Shown: in pieces, positions 34,861-43,974 of the stretch | How the letters are laid out: the number at the start of each line of letters is the position of its first letter | How positions within the stretch are numbered: the first letter of the stretch is position 1 | Origin: Silanimonas sp021297925 | GTDB lineage: Bacteria > Pseudomonadota > Gammaproteobacteria > Xanthomonadales > Xanthomonadaceae | Assembly: GCA_027532825.1 (NCBI GenBank) | Contig: JAPZTL010000017.1 | Span: 1-64,000, forward strand | Direction of reading: 5' to 3' | DNA length: 64,000 nucleotides | The notes under the pieces: model-generated | Told to the model about the DNA's origin: nothing | What the model saw: only the letters and a program-made list of their open reading frames with translations | Database searches by the model: none | Made by a program: the position numbers and the translations under genes

Positions 34861-35186
34861 TGACCAGCAAGATCGACGGAGCTTCCGCGCCCCGCCCGGC
34901 CCCCGCGCCGGCGGCCGCGTCGACGCCACCGGCCGTCGAGCGGTCGGGCACCCCGCGCACCCAGGCCATCGCCGAGGTGCAGGCGCCGTCGTCGGACAAT
35001 GTCCGGCTGACGGGCGAGGCCGAGGCGCTGCGGGTCGTCCAGAAGCAGACCAAGGCCGGGCCGGCCCCGATGGACATGGCGAAGATCGAAGCGCTGCGCG
35101 CCGCGTTGGCGGCGGGCACGTACCGCATCGACCCCATGGAGATCGCCAAGCGGCTCGACGCGCTGGAGCGCGAGCTGAGCGTCTGA
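34861..35186 (+). CDS. flgM: Anti-sigma-28 factor FlgM
   Basis: 108 residues, mostly disordered at the N-terminus (Ala/Pro-rich). The C-terminal FliA-binding region is KIEALRAALAAGTYRIDPME followed by IAKRLDALERELSV, the FlgM signature. It holds FliA until the hook is complete and is then exported. It lies 22 bp upstream of flgN, with GGAGG nine bases before the ATG. Confidence 0.93.
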
Positions 35187-35208
35187 CCCTGCGACGGACC
35201 CGAACGCC

Positions 35209-35538
35209 ATGACCGCCCCCCTGCTCGATGCCCTCGAAGCCGCCCTGAAAGCCGAGCGCGACGCGCTCGGCGGCCAGGACGTCGAGGCCCTGCTGCGCTC
35301 CACCGAGGCCAAGCTCGCCGCGCTTCGCGCGGTCGAGGCCCTGCCGGCCGCGCATCAGGACCCGGCGAGGATCGGCGCCCTGGCGGCCTACAACCGCGAG
35401 AACGGCCTGCTTCTGGCGCGCCGTCGACGCGCCGTGGCGTTCGCGCTGCGTCAGCTCGGGCGCACCGAGCCGGTCGGCTACGACCCGCGCGGCCAGCGTT
35501 CCAGCGCCTCCTGGCAGCGTCCGATCGCCGTCGCGTGA
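35209..35538 (+). CDS. flgN: Flagellar export chaperone FlgN
   Basis: 109 residues, all-helical: LLDALEAALKAERDALGGQD, then VEALLRSTEAKLAALRAVEA, and a C-terminal YNRENGLLLARRRRAVAFAL that matches the FlgN 'N..NG.LL..R' pattern. FlgN escorts FlgK and FlgL to the export gate. It follows flgM in the usual order. Confidence 0.88.
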   Translation: MTAPLLDALEAALKAERDALGGQDVEALLRSTEAKLAALRAVEALPAAHQDPARIGALAAYNRENGLLLARRRRAVAFALRQLGRTEPVGYDPRGQRSSASWQRPIAVA

Positions 35539-35583
35539 CGGCGCTGCGGTAGCCTTGGGTCCGTCGCCGCGACGGACCCCGTG

Positions 35584-36840
35584 ATGCCCGAGGCCCCCAT
35601 CGGCCGGTTCTGGCTGCCCAGCCGGCCCGGCAACCCCGAACTCGCCGCCTTCCTCGAGATGATCGAGGAGGCGGTGTTGCTGGTCGACGGCGATGCCGCC
35701 GTGCACTACGCCAATCCGTCGGCGCTGCAGCTGGCGCACCGGCTCGACGCCGATCCCAAGGACCCCGACAACCCCCACGCGCTGATGGCGCTTTTGCCGG
35801 CCGAGGCCTGGCAGGACCCGGACGGCAACGGGTGGTCGGGCGAGGTCCGGGGAGCCGATGGCGAGCTCGCGCTGGTCGCCCGGCGCTATCCCTGGATCGT
35901 CGACGGACGGGCCGCCCACTTGCTGCTGCTGCGCGACGTCACCGAGGCGCGCCATCGGCAGGACGAGCTGCGCCGCCGCCATGGCGAGCTGCAGCAGGCG
36001 TATGCGCGGCTGGCCAGCGCACAGGAGCAGCTGCTGCAGCAGGAGAAGATGGCCTCCATCGGCCAGCTCGCCGCGGGCATCGCTCATGAGATCAACAACC
36101 CGATCGGCTACGTGCACTCCAACCTCGTCAGCCTGCGCGACTACACCAGCGGCCTGCTCGAACTGATCCACGCCTACGAACGCGCGCTCGCGCCGAAACT
36201 CGACGAGACGACGCTGGCCACGATCTCGGAAGTGCGCGCGCGGGTCGATTTCGACTTCGTTTCCACCGACCTGCCCGAACTCATCAACGAATCGCGCGAG
36301 GGCCTGGAGCGCGTGCGCCGCATCGTGCAGGACCTGAAGGACTTCTCGCACGCCGGGCGCGAGGCCGGCTGGCGCCGCGTCGACCTGCACAAGGGCCTCG
36401 AGAGCACGCTGAACATCGTCTGGAACGACCTGAAGTACAAGGCCAAGGTCGAGCGCCAACTCGGCCCCCTGCCCCTCGTGGAATGCCACCCGAGCGAGGT
36501 CAACCAGGTCTTCATGAACCTGCTGCTCAACGCCGGCCATGCCATCGGCGAGCGCGGCACCATCACCTTGGCGAGCGGCCATGACGCCGCGCGCGACGAG
36601 GTGTGGATCAGCATCCGCGACAGCGGCCCCGGCATCGACGCCGAGGCCATGCCGCGGATCTTCGATCCGTTCTTCACCACCAAGCCCGCCGGCACCGGCA
36701 CCGGCCTCGGGCTGTCGATCAGCTACGGCATCGTCAAGAAGCACGGCGGCCGCATCGAGGTCGCCAACGGCGCCGAGGGCGGTGCGATCTTCACCGTCGT
36801 CCTGCCGGTGCACCAGGCGGCAACGTCGGTCAGGACCTGA
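35584..36840 (+). CDS. PAS-containing sensor histidine kinase
   Basis: 418 residues from ATG 35584, with no transmembrane segment, so probably cytoplasmic. A PAS-like domain (about 15-125, FLEMIEEAVLLVDGDAAVHY) leads into a coiled coil. The HisKA segment is MASIGQLAAGIAHEINNPIG with the phospho-His, and HATPase_c carries N-box NQVFMNLLLNAGHAIG, G1 DSGPGID, F-box FDPFFTTKP and G2 GTGTGLGLSI. It is a class that usually pairs with receivers encoded elsewhere. The nearest candidate is the EAL-REC gene at 37559-39238 on the other strand. It follows flgN by 45 bp and may be read with it. Confidence 0.85.
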   Translation: MPEAPIGRFWLPSRPGNPELAAFLEMIEEAVLLVDGDAAVHYANPSALQLAHRLDADPKDPDNPHALMALLPAEAWQDPDGNGWSGEVRGADGELALVARRYPWIVDGRAAHLLLLRDVTEARHRQDELRRRHGELQQAYARLASAQEQLLQQEKMASIGQLAAGIAHEINNPIGYVHSNLVSLRDYTSGLLELIHAYERALAPKLDETTLATISEVRARVDFDFVSTDLPELINESREGLERVRRIVQDLKDFSHAGREAGWRRVDLHKGLESTLNIVWNDLKYKAKVERQLGPLPLVECHPSEVNQVFMNLLLNAGHAIGERGTITLASGHDAARDEVWISIRDSGPGIDAEAMPRIFDPFFTTKPAGTGTGLGLSISYGIVKKHGGRIEVANGAEGGAIFTVVLPVHQAATSVRT

Positions 36841-36855
36841 GCCCGCCGCGAGCCT

Positions 36856-37524
36856 TCACGACCCGCGGCGCGCGTTCATGCCGATCAACCGCGAGATCAC
36901 GATCGCGAGGTAGAGCACGCCGGTCACCTGCTGCAGCATCACCACCGAGCGCGCGACGTCGTGTACGGGGGTGATTTCGCCGAAGCCCACCGAGGTCAGG
37001 CAGGTGAAGCTGAAGTACAGCAGCTCCCACCAGCCGGTGGCGCCGTCCGGATTGTTGGTCGGGTTGATGAAGAAGGCGCCCGGCGCGAGGTGCTCGATCA
37101 CCGCGTACACGTAGGCGAACACGAAGGCCAGCAGCACGTAGAGCGAGGCCAGCGCCCACAGCTCGTCCAGCGTCATCACGTCGTCGCGCAGCACGTAGCG
37201 CAGCAGGCAGGTCACCACGAATCCGTGGAACGCGGCCTGCGCCAGCTGGCTCGCCACGTACAGGCCGCTGCCGCCGGCCACCACCTCGGCGGCATGCAGG
37301 ACGACCGCCGGCCCGAGCAACCACCAGCCGAGCTGCGCTTCCGCGCCGGTGGCACGCGCGGCGCGAAGCGCGAGCACGAGGATCACCCAGTCGAAGCCGA
37401 CCAGCACCAGCCGGCCACCGGGAACCTCCTCCATCCAGGGCCAGGCCAGCACCTGCGCCAGCAAAGCAAGAAGGAGCAGCAGGTTCGGCAGTCGACGCAG
37501 TTGGCGGAGCATCACGACGCGCAT
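36856..37524 (-). CDS. Two-pore-type ion channel family protein
   Basis: 222 residues with about six hydrophobic segments. The pore helix and filter read FSFTCLTSVGFGEITPVHDV; the TSVGFGEI sequence resembles potassium-channel filters (TVGYGD) with substitutions, so ion selectivity is uncertain. The last helix after the filter is VMLQQVTGVLYLAIVISRLI. No regulatory RCK/TrkA domain is attached. It ends 15 bp from the histidine-kinase stop (convergent) and is followed on its own strand by nothing; the EAL-REC gene lies 34 bp upstream. Confidence 0.8.
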   Translation of the reverse strand: MRVVMLRQLRRLPNLLLLLALLAQVLAWPWMEEVPGGRLVLVGFDWVILVLALRAARATGAEAQLGWWLLGPAVVLHAAEVVAGGSGLYVASQLAQAAFHGFVVTCLLRYVLRDDVMTLDELWALASLYVLLAFVFAYVYAVIEHLAPGAFFINPTNNPDGATGWWELLYFSFTCLTSVGFGEITPVHDVARSVVMLQQVTGVLYLAIVISRLIGMNARRGS

Positions 37525-37558
37525 GGCTCCTCCCGGCCGCGACGCGGCAACCGAGGGC

Positions 37559-39238
37559 TCATTGCAGACCCTCCCACGTGCGGAAGGCTTCGCGGATGTG
37601 GTGGCGCAGGTCCTCCTCGTCCCAGGGCTTGGTGAGGAAGCGGTAGATCGCGCCCTTGTTGATGGCCTCGGTGACGGTGGCGAGGTCGGTGTAGCCGGAA
37701 AGGATCAGGCGCACGGTGCGCGGGTAGAGCTCCTTGACCCGGCCGAGGAACTCGGTGCCGCTGACGTCGTTCATGCGCTGGTCGCTGACGATCACCTGGA
37801 CCTCGTTGCTGGCCAGAAGCTCGAAGGCGTCGGACACGCGGCTGGCAGACAGCACGCGGTAGCCGTCGCGGCGCAACAGCCGCTGCAGGGCCTTGAGCAC
37901 GTTCTCCTCATCGTCGACGAGCAGCAGCGTGCGCGAGGCCGCGCCCTGCGCGAACAGGTCCGGACGCAGGTAACGCTGGCGCAGCAGCGGCTCCAGCGCC
38001 TCCGGCGGCAGCGGGCCGGAGAACAGGAAGCCCTGCAACTGGTCGCAGTCCGCGCGGCGCAGGTAGCCGACCTGCGCCTCGGTCTCGACGCCCTCGGCCA
38101 TCACCTTGAGGTGCAGCTGGCGTCCCATCGCGATGATGGCGCGGACGATGGCCGCCCGGCCGTGGTCCTGCGGGACGTCGGACACGAAACCACGGTCGAC
38201 CTTGATCTTGGAGAGCGGGTAGCGCGGCAGGTGGACGAGGCCTGCGCCGCCGACGCCGAAGTCGTCCAGCGTCAGGCCGACGCCGAAGCCGCGCAGCCGC
38301 CGGAGCGCCTCGCGCACCGCGCCGAGGTCGCGGACCAGGGTGCTCTCCGACAGCTCCAGTTCGAACTGGTCGAAGGCCACGTCGGCGGCGGCGAGGGCGC
38401 GCTCCAGCCGGCCGACGAGGTCGCGGTCGAGCAGCTGGGTGGTGGAGACGTTGACGGCGATGCGCAGGTCGTCGAAGCCGGCGCGGCGCCAGCGACGCGC
38501 ATCCCGCACGACCTGCTCGAGGACGCGCCGGCTGATGCCGGGCAGCAGGCCGAGCTGCTCGGCGCGCGCGAGGAAGGCCGGCGCGGCGAGCCAGGTGCCG
38601 TCCGGGCGACGCCAGCGCAGCAGCGCCTCGACGCCGGCGATGCGGCCGTCCGCCGCGTCGACGAAGGGCTGGTAGTGCAGCTCGAACTCGTCGCGCTCGA
38701 GCGCGCGCGCCAGCGCGCGCGAGAAGCCCGCGGTGCCCGCTCCCACGGCGCGGCCGCAGCGACGAACCAGGCCGACGCCCGCGCGCTGGGCCTCGTACAA
38801 GGCGAGGTCCACGGCGGACAGCAGCGGCGCGGTCGGGGCCGCGTCATCGGGATGCACCGCGACGCCGGCGCTGCCGCCGAGCCGCAGCACGAGCGGCGGC
38901 ACGGGCACGGGGGCGGAGAGGCGTTGCAGCAGGTCCGCGGCCCAGCCCTCGGGATCGGCCAACGCGTCGTCCGACGGACTGGCGACCAGCAGGCAGGCCC
39001 CGCGCAGCCGGAACACCCGCCCGCGCGGCGCGACGGCCTGTTCGAGGCGGTGGGCGACCGCCGCCAAGGCGCGGCCGGCCGCCTCCTCGCCGAGGTCGTC
39101 GACCAGGCCCACGAAGCGATCGAGCGCGATCTGCGCGAAGGCCGTACGGCCCGCGGGTTCGAGGAAGGCCGCCAGCAGCGCGCTGTCGGCACCCAGCCAG
39201 GGCAGGCCGGTGACGGGATCGACGACCTCGTCCGACAT
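37559..39238 (-). CDS. EAL phosphodiesterase with C-terminal receiver domain
   Basis: 559 residues. The N-terminal 170 residues are a degenerate GGDEF-like fold without the signature. The EAL domain (about 175-420) has GVEALLRW (E near 204), NVSTTQLL, LELSEST, TLDDFGVGG (near 324), KIKVDRGFV and MAEGVETEAQV, so the metal and catalytic residues look present. The C-terminal RpfG-like receiver (about 435-555) has LLLVDDEENVLKAL, phospho-Asp in VIVSDQRMNDVSG near 484 and Lys in FLTKPWDEEDL. A receiver at the C-terminus of EAL is uncommon. It lies 6 bp from the HDOD gene upstream on the same strand, so both are probably co-transcribed with the channel gene. Confidence 0.88.
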   Translation of the reverse strand: MSDEVVDPVTGLPWLGADSALLAAFLEPAGRTAFAQIALDRFVGLVDDLGEEAAGRALAAVAHRLEQAVAPRGRVFRLRGACLLVASPSDDALADPEGWAADLLQRLSAPVPVPPLVLRLGGSAGVAVHPDDAAPTAPLLSAVDLALYEAQRAGVGLVRRCGRAVGAGTAGFSRALARALERDEFELHYQPFVDAADGRIAGVEALLRWRRPDGTWLAAPAFLARAEQLGLLPGISRRVLEQVVRDARRWRRAGFDDLRIAVNVSTTQLLDRDLVGRLERALAAADVAFDQFELELSESTLVRDLGAVREALRRLRGFGVGLTLDDFGVGGAGLVHLPRYPLSKIKVDRGFVSDVPQDHGRAAIVRAIIAMGRQLHLKVMAEGVETEAQVGYLRRADCDQLQGFLFSGPLPPEALEPLLRQRYLRPDLFAQGAASRTLLLVDDEENVLKALQRLLRRDGYRVLSASRVSDAFELLASNEVQVIVSDQRMNDVSGTEFLGRVKELYPRTVRLILSGYTDLATVTEAINKGAIYRFLTKPWDEEDLRHHIREAFRTWEGLQ

Positions 39239-39244
39239 CCGGCC

Positions 39245-40333
39245 TCAGTCCTCGTCCCGGTACTGCGCCAGCAGGGCGTCCCAGGCGTCCCGCTGCCCGG
39301 CGAAGCCCTGCGCGCGAAGCCACGCGTCGTCCCACGGGATCCCGCCCGCAAGGGCCCACGCCACATGGCAGGCGCCGACCAGGCCCAAGCCGGCCTCGCC
39401 CGCCAGCGCCGGCGTCGGGTGCAGGGCGACGGTCTGGACGAGCACGTCCGGCAGTCCCCACAGGCCGAGCAGGTAGGCCCCGGCCTCGGCATGTCCGGGC
39501 GGTTCCGGCGACCCGTCGGCCGCGTCGGGCATCCGGGCATCGGGCAGCAGGCGACCTACCCCTGCGAGGAGGGCGGCGGTGGCCGCGAGGTCCGCCGCGG
39601 GACCGGGCAGCAGGGCCGCCGCGAGGCGCGACGCCAACAGGCTCTGCGCGCGCAGGGTGTGGGCCGGATCTTCCCCGGCCTGGCCGCGGATCGTGCCGAA
39701 CACCTCGCCGGCCAGCACCAGGCGGCGCAGCGCCAGATGGCCCAGCCAGAGCACGGCCGTGTGGATGTCGTCGATGCGGCGCCCCCCGCTGTACATCGCC
39801 GAGTTGCACAAGCGCAGCACCTTCGCGGCGAGGGCCGGATCACGCTGCACCAGCGCCGCGATCTCGCGGGCCGAGGCTTCCGGTTCGGTACGGCGCATCA
39901 GCTCCAGCGACAGGGCCGGCGGCGGCGGCAAGCGTCCGACCCGACCGATGGCCTCTGCCAGACCCGGCCGGTCGAGGCGGCGCCGCTGGTCCCGGACGGC
40001 GCACAGCGCCGTCAGCAGCGCGGCGGCATCAAGCGGCGGATGGAACAGGCGATGGACGTTGTCGACGGCCGCCAGCGCCGGCGCGTCGGACCGGTCGTCC
40101 AGCAACAGGCATCGCAGCACCTCCGGCGCCTCGCGCTTGAGCAGGTTGAGCAGGGCGTTGCCGGAGCCTTGGGCGAGTCGAGGGGTCACCAGCACCGCAT
40201 CGATCCCGCCGGCGCGGACCCGGGCCTGGGCATCCGCGACGCTCTCGACGGCCTCGATGGCACCGCCGTCGCCCCAGGCCGACTCCAGGCCGGCGGCCAG
40301 CGCCGGATCGGCCGAAACAACCAGCAGGCGCAT
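39245..40333 (-). CDS. HDOD-domain signalling protein A
   Basis: About 362 residues. The N-terminal 115 residues form a receiver-like fold (RLLVVSADPALAAGLESAWG) without a clear phospho-Asp. The HDOD domain (about 130-320) has VQRDPALAAKVLRLCNSAMY, then SGGRRIDDIHTAVLWLGHLA and LRRLVLAGEVFG. HDOD proteins lack HD catalytic pairs and act as adaptors in c-di-GMP and motility signalling. ATG 40333 is chosen because MRLLVVS aligns with the start of the divergent paralogue; GTG 40372 is possible. No clear ribosome-binding site is seen for either. Confidence 0.8.
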   Translation of the reverse strand: MRLLVVSADPALAAGLESAWGDGGAIEAVESVADAQARVRAGGIDAVLVTPRLAQGSGNALLNLLKREAPEVLRCLLLDDRSDAPALAAVDNVHRLFHPPLDAAALLTALCAVRDQRRRLDRPGLAEAIGRVGRLPPPPALSLELMRRTEPEASAREIAALVQRDPALAAKVLRLCNSAMYSGGRRIDDIHTAVLWLGHLALRRLVLAGEVFGTIRGQAGEDPAHTLRAQSLLASRLAAALLPGPAADLAATAALLAGVGRLLPDARMPDAADGSPEPPGHAEAGAYLLGLWGLPDVLVQTVALHPTPALAGEAGLGLVGACHVAWALAGGIPWDDAWLRAQGFAGQRDAWDALLAQYRDED

Positions 40334-40530
40334 CGGCGCGTGGACGGCGGAAAGGGGGGCAACGTCGCTCACGGAGGGTCCGCGGGAGGAGGCCGAAGCA
40401 CTGTAGCAAAGGGCGACCGGCGACCCGCCGCGCGCCGGGCCCCGCACGTGCGCATCCTGTGACGGACACCTCGTCTCTGGAAGCACCGACGCCGCTAGTC
40501 TCGCTAAACGTCCGTCACTCCGCCCCCTGG

Positions 40531-41616
40531 ATGCGCGTCCTCTTCGCCACTCCCGATCCCAACCGTCCCGGTGCGCTGGCCGATGCCCTGCTCGCCCGCG
40601 GGCTGGAGTGGCGCGTGCTGAGCTACCGTGATCCGGACGAGACCCGGCAGGTGCTGCGCGACCACCCGGTCGACGCGGCCGTGGTCGACCTGGCCACGGC
40701 GGATGCGGAAGCCCTGCTGCGCCACCTCCTGCACACCGCCCCCGCGACCGCACGCCTGCTGCAGGCGCCGAGCACGCAGGACCATGCGGTGCTGCGCCTG
40801 CTGGCGCTGGCGCACGGCCTCGTCGAAGAGAACGAGTCCGTCGACGCGATCGCCGAACGGCTGCTGGCGCTGTCGGCCCTCACCCGCGACCTGGACGATC
40901 CGGTGCTGCGAACCCGCGTCGGGGCCCTGACGCGGCTCCCGGGGATGCCGAAGCTCTACCTCGCCGTGCAGCGGGCGCTGGAGCAGGACGATCTCGACGT
41001 CGACGACGTGACCGCCCTGGTCGCACGCGACCCGCAGGTCGCCGCTCGCGTCCTTCAGCTGGCCAATTCGGCGCTGTTCGGCGGCTCCCGCGGCGTGGCG
41101 AGCCTGCCGCTCGCGGTGTCCCGCCTCGGGCTCCGGACCCTGCGGCAGCTGGTGCTGGCCGCCGAACTCTACGGCGGCGGCGGCCCGGCCTCCGAGGTCG
41201 AGTCGATCGGCCGCCGCAGCCTGATGGCCGCCTGGCTGGCGCCGCGCCTCGGGCCCGAGCGCGGCGACCCGGACCTGGTCGCCACGGCGGCCCTGCTCGC
41301 GGGGTTGGGCCCGCTGCTCGCCCTCGCCGGGCTGGGCGATACGGCGGCCGGCGGCCGGGCCCCCGAGTGCGACCGCGGCGCCGCGTACCTGCTGGCCCTG
41401 TGGGACCTCCCCGCGCCGCTGCACCAGGCCGTCGCCCTGCAGCGGGCGCCGCACCGGGGCGAGGCCGTGCATGGCACGGCGACCGCCGTGCACGTGGCGA
41501 CCGCCTTGGCGTTCGACCGGCCGGTGGACACCGAGTGGCTCCAACGCTGCGGGATCGCACAGCACCTGCCCGCCTGGCGGGAGCTGGCCGACCAGGTGCA
41601 GCGCGACGCCGCATGA
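40531..41616 (+). CDS. HDOD-domain signalling protein B
   Basis: 361 residues, same layout as the divergent neighbour: a receiver-like domain (RVLFATPDPNRPGALADALL) and an HDOD domain with VARDPQVAARVLQLANSALF, then GGSRGVASLPLAVSRLGLRT and LRQLVLAAELYG. The two share length, domain order and the 'RDP..AA.VL.L.NSA.' motif, so they look like an ancient duplication facing away from each other. ATG 40531 gives MRVLFATPD, matching the paralogue. The upstream frame from 40459 is less likely. Confidence 0.8.
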   Translation: MRVLFATPDPNRPGALADALLARGLEWRVLSYRDPDETRQVLRDHPVDAAVVDLATADAEALLRHLLHTAPATARLLQAPSTQDHAVLRLLALAHGLVEENESVDAIAERLLALSALTRDLDDPVLRTRVGALTRLPGMPKLYLAVQRALEQDDLDVDDVTALVARDPQVAARVLQLANSALFGGSRGVASLPLAVSRLGLRTLRQLVLAAELYGGGGPASEVESIGRRSLMAAWLAPRLGPERGDPDLVATAALLAGLGPLLALAGLGDTAAGGRAPECDRGAAYLLALWDLPAPLHQAVALQRAPHRGEAVHGTATAVHVATALAFDRPVDTEWLQRCGIAQHLPAWRELADQVQRDAA

Positions 41617-41635
41617 AGGTGGCCGGGGCGGCGAG

Positions 41636-41660
41636 GGCCGATGGCCGATGGGCCATCGGC
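41636..41660. promoter_or_regulatory. Palindrome upstream of the REC-GGDEF-EAL operon
   Basis: GCCGATGG-G-CCATCGGC (41644-41660) is a perfect 8+8 inverted repeat, with a further GGCCGATG half-site directly to its left. It lies 20 bp after the HDOD gene and about 60 bp before ATG 41722; TATGCT at 41673-41678 could be a -10. It may be an operator or a terminator stem. Confidence 0.4.
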
Positions 41661-41721
41661 GGAATCCATGGCTATGCTAGGCCGGTCGCGGGCGGAGAGC
41701 CCGCGCAGGACCGGTGAACCC

Positions 41722-43974
41722 ATGGGCCATCAAAGGCCGGCGGACGCGGAGGACCAACTGGTGTTCGCGACGGAGGGCGAGGACGCCGCCGCCGCGGACG
41801 CGCAGTATTGGACGATCCTGGTCGTCGACGACGAGCCGGACGTCTACACGGCGACCTGCATGGCGCTGCGCGACGTCGAGATCCTCGGCCGGCGCTTGCG
41901 CTTCCTGCACGCCGCATCGTCGATCGACGCCTTCGAGCTTCTGAAGTCGCACCCCGACGTCGCGGTGGTGATGCTCGACGTGGTCATGGAATCGGAGAGC
42001 GCGGGCCTCGATCTCGTGGTGCGCATCCGCGACGAGCTCAAGCTCGCGAAACCGCGGATCATCCTGCGCACCGGCCAGCCGGGCTACGCGCCGGAGATGC
42101 GGGCGATCCGCGAATACGACATCAACGACTACCGCATCAAGAGCGAATTGACGCGCACGCGCCTGTTCACGGTGCTCACCGCCGCGCTGCGCAGCTACCG
42201 CACGCTGGACGCGATGGAGGCGAACCGGTCGGACCTGCAGGCGCTGCTCGAGGCGCAGACCGAACTGCTGGGCGCCAACACGATGCCGGCCTTCGCGCTC
42301 GGCGTGCTGGAACGCATGGGCATGCTGTTCCGCGTGCCCGGGGAAGGGCTGTTCTGCGGCGGCGGCCGGCGTGCCGGCGACTTCGACGAACCGCCCCGGG
42401 TGGTCGCGGCCACCGGCCGCTACGCCGACTGGTCGTGGCGGCGCATCGACCAGCTCGGCGACACGCCCGAGGCGCACGCCGTCGAACTGGCCTTCGCCAC
42501 GCGGCGCAGCGTGCACGCCGGCGGGGGCCTCGCGCTGTACCTGCCCTCGCGCACCGGCAGCGATGCCGTCGCCTGGTTGGCGACGGTCGACCTCGGCCAC
42601 CGGCTGGAGCAGGAGCTCTTCGAGCTGTTCGTCCAGAACACCGCGGGCGCGGCCGACGGCGTGCGCCTCGTCGAACGCCTGCGCGACGCCGCCTATGTCG
42701 ACGGCCTGACCCGCCTGGCAAACCGTTCCGCGCTGGCCGAGACCATCGATGGGGCGCTGCGGGTGCCGCCCGACGGTCCGATGCGGCTGCTGCTGATCGA
42801 CATCGACCAGTTCTCCGAGTTGAACGAGACCTTCGGCGACCGCATCGGCGACGCCCTGCTGCATGGCGTCGCCGCCCGGCTCGAGGCCGGCGCCGGCAGC
42901 GCCGTCCGCGTGGCCCGCGTGGCGAACGACACCTTCGCCGCCTTCGGCCCGCGCGATGCGCTGGTGCCCGCCGATTGGGCGCGGCGCCTCGACCCGCCGT
43001 TCGAGGTCGAGGGCCTGCAGATCGGCCTCTCGGTGTCCTTCGGCGGGGTGGAGTTCAACCGCGAGTGCGCCAGCGGCGGCGAGGCCATCAAGATGGCCTA
43101 CTCGGCCCTGAAGCGCGCCAAGCAGACCGGCCATCGCTCGGTGGCGTTCTATTCCCACGAGGTGGCCACCGAGATCAAGGAACGCACGCGCCTGCTGCAC
43201 GGGCTGCGACAGGCCTTCGACCAGCAGCACCTGTTCCTGATGTACCAGCCGCAGGTGGACGCCGCGAGCGGGCGCGTCGTGGGCCTCGAGGCCCTGATGC
43301 GCTGGCGTGCCGACGACGGCCGCCTCGTCCCCCCGGACCGCTTCATCCCGGTGGCCGAGCAGTCCGGCCTGATCAAGGACCTCGGCGCGTGGGCGATGCG
43401 CTCGGCCATCCACCGCGCCGCGGCGCTCCGGGCCGCGGGCCACGGGCTGCGGATGGCGGTGAATGTGTCGATGAGCCAGCTGCTCGTGCCCGGCTTCGAG
43501 CAGATGGTCGGCGACGCGCTCGACGAGGGCGGCCTGCCGGCGCATGCGCTCGAGATCGAGATCACCGAGTCGGTGGCCATGCAGTCGCCCGACATCGTCC
43601 TGCCGAAGCTGGCGGCGCTGAAGGCCATGGGCGTGGGCGTCGCCATCGACGACTTCGGCACCGGCTATTCCTCGCTGTCCAGCCTCGAGAAGCTCGCGCC
43701 GGACCGCCTGAAGATCGACCGCAGCTTCGTGGTCGGCCTCGATGCAGAAGGCGGCGGCGGCAGCATCGCCGAGATGATCATCGACCTGGCCCGAACGCTC
43801 GGTTTCAAGGTGGTGGCCGAAGGCGTCGAGACCCTGCGGCAGCGCCGGCGGCTCAACGCGCTGGGCTGCCACGAACTGCAGGGCTACCTGTTCTCGCCAC
43901 CGTTGATGGTGGACGACCTGCCGGGCTGGCTGGCGCACGCGGCGCTGGCCGACAGCGACGTCGACGCGGCATGA
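41722..43974 (+). CDS. REC-DUF3369-GGDEF-EAL c-di-GMP phosphodiesterase
   Basis: 750 residues. The receiver (about 30-155) has TILVVDDEPD, phospho-Asp D86 in VVMLDVVMESESAG, and DYRIKSELT. DUF3369 (about 165-310) is a sensory domain found after receivers. The GGDEF-like domain (about 325-470) reads VANDTF in place of the signature, so it is inactive as a cyclase. The EAL domain (about 480-735) has GLEALMRWRADDGRLVPP (E near 522), NVSMSQLL, LEIEITESVAM, AIDDFGTGYSSLSS (near 643), KIDRSFV, VVAEGVETL and QGYLFSPP, all expected for an active phosphodiesterase. ATG 41722 (MGHQRPADAE) is preferred to 41641. It overlaps the YfiR-like gene by 4 bp. Confidence 0.92.
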   Translation: MGHQRPADAEDQLVFATEGEDAAAADAQYWTILVVDDEPDVYTATCMALRDVEILGRRLRFLHAASSIDAFELLKSHPDVAVVMLDVVMESESAGLDLVVRIRDELKLAKPRIILRTGQPGYAPEMRAIREYDINDYRIKSELTRTRLFTVLTAALRSYRTLDAMEANRSDLQALLEAQTELLGANTMPAFALGVLERMGMLFRVPGEGLFCGGGRRAGDFDEPPRVVAATGRYADWSWRRIDQLGDTPEAHAVELAFATRRSVHAGGGLALYLPSRTGSDAVAWLATVDLGHRLEQELFELFVQNTAGAADGVRLVERLRDAAYVDGLTRLANRSALAETIDGALRVPPDGPMRLLLIDIDQFSELNETFGDRIGDALLHGVAARLEAGAGSAVRVARVANDTFAAFGPRDALVPADWARRLDPPFEVEGLQIGLSVSFGGVEFNRECASGGEAIKMAYSALKRAKQTGHRSVAFYSHEVATEIKERTRLLHGLRQAFDQQHLFLMYQPQVDAASGRVVGLEALMRWRADDGRLVPPDRFIPVAEQSGLIKDLGAWAMRSAIHRAAALRAAGHGLRMAVNVSMSQLLVPGFEQMVGDALDEGGLPAHALEIEITESVAMQSPDIVLPKLAALKAMGVGVAIDDFGTGYSSLSSLEKLAPDRLKIDRSFVVGLDAEGGGGSIAEMIIDLARTLGFKVVAEGVETLRQRRRLNALGCHELQGYLFSPPLMVDDLPGWLAHAALADSDVDAA

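Noticed and set aside
37349..40462. 1037-codon plus-strand frame opposite the EAL-REC and HDOD genes
   Set aside because: Composition typical of an antisense frame (Gln, Arg, Gly and Ala runs), no start signal.
41722..43974. Reading the GGDEF-like domain of the DUF3369 protein as an active cyclase
   Set aside because: The signature position reads VANDTF, without the Gly-Gly-Asp/Glu-Glu-Phe residues needed for catalysis.
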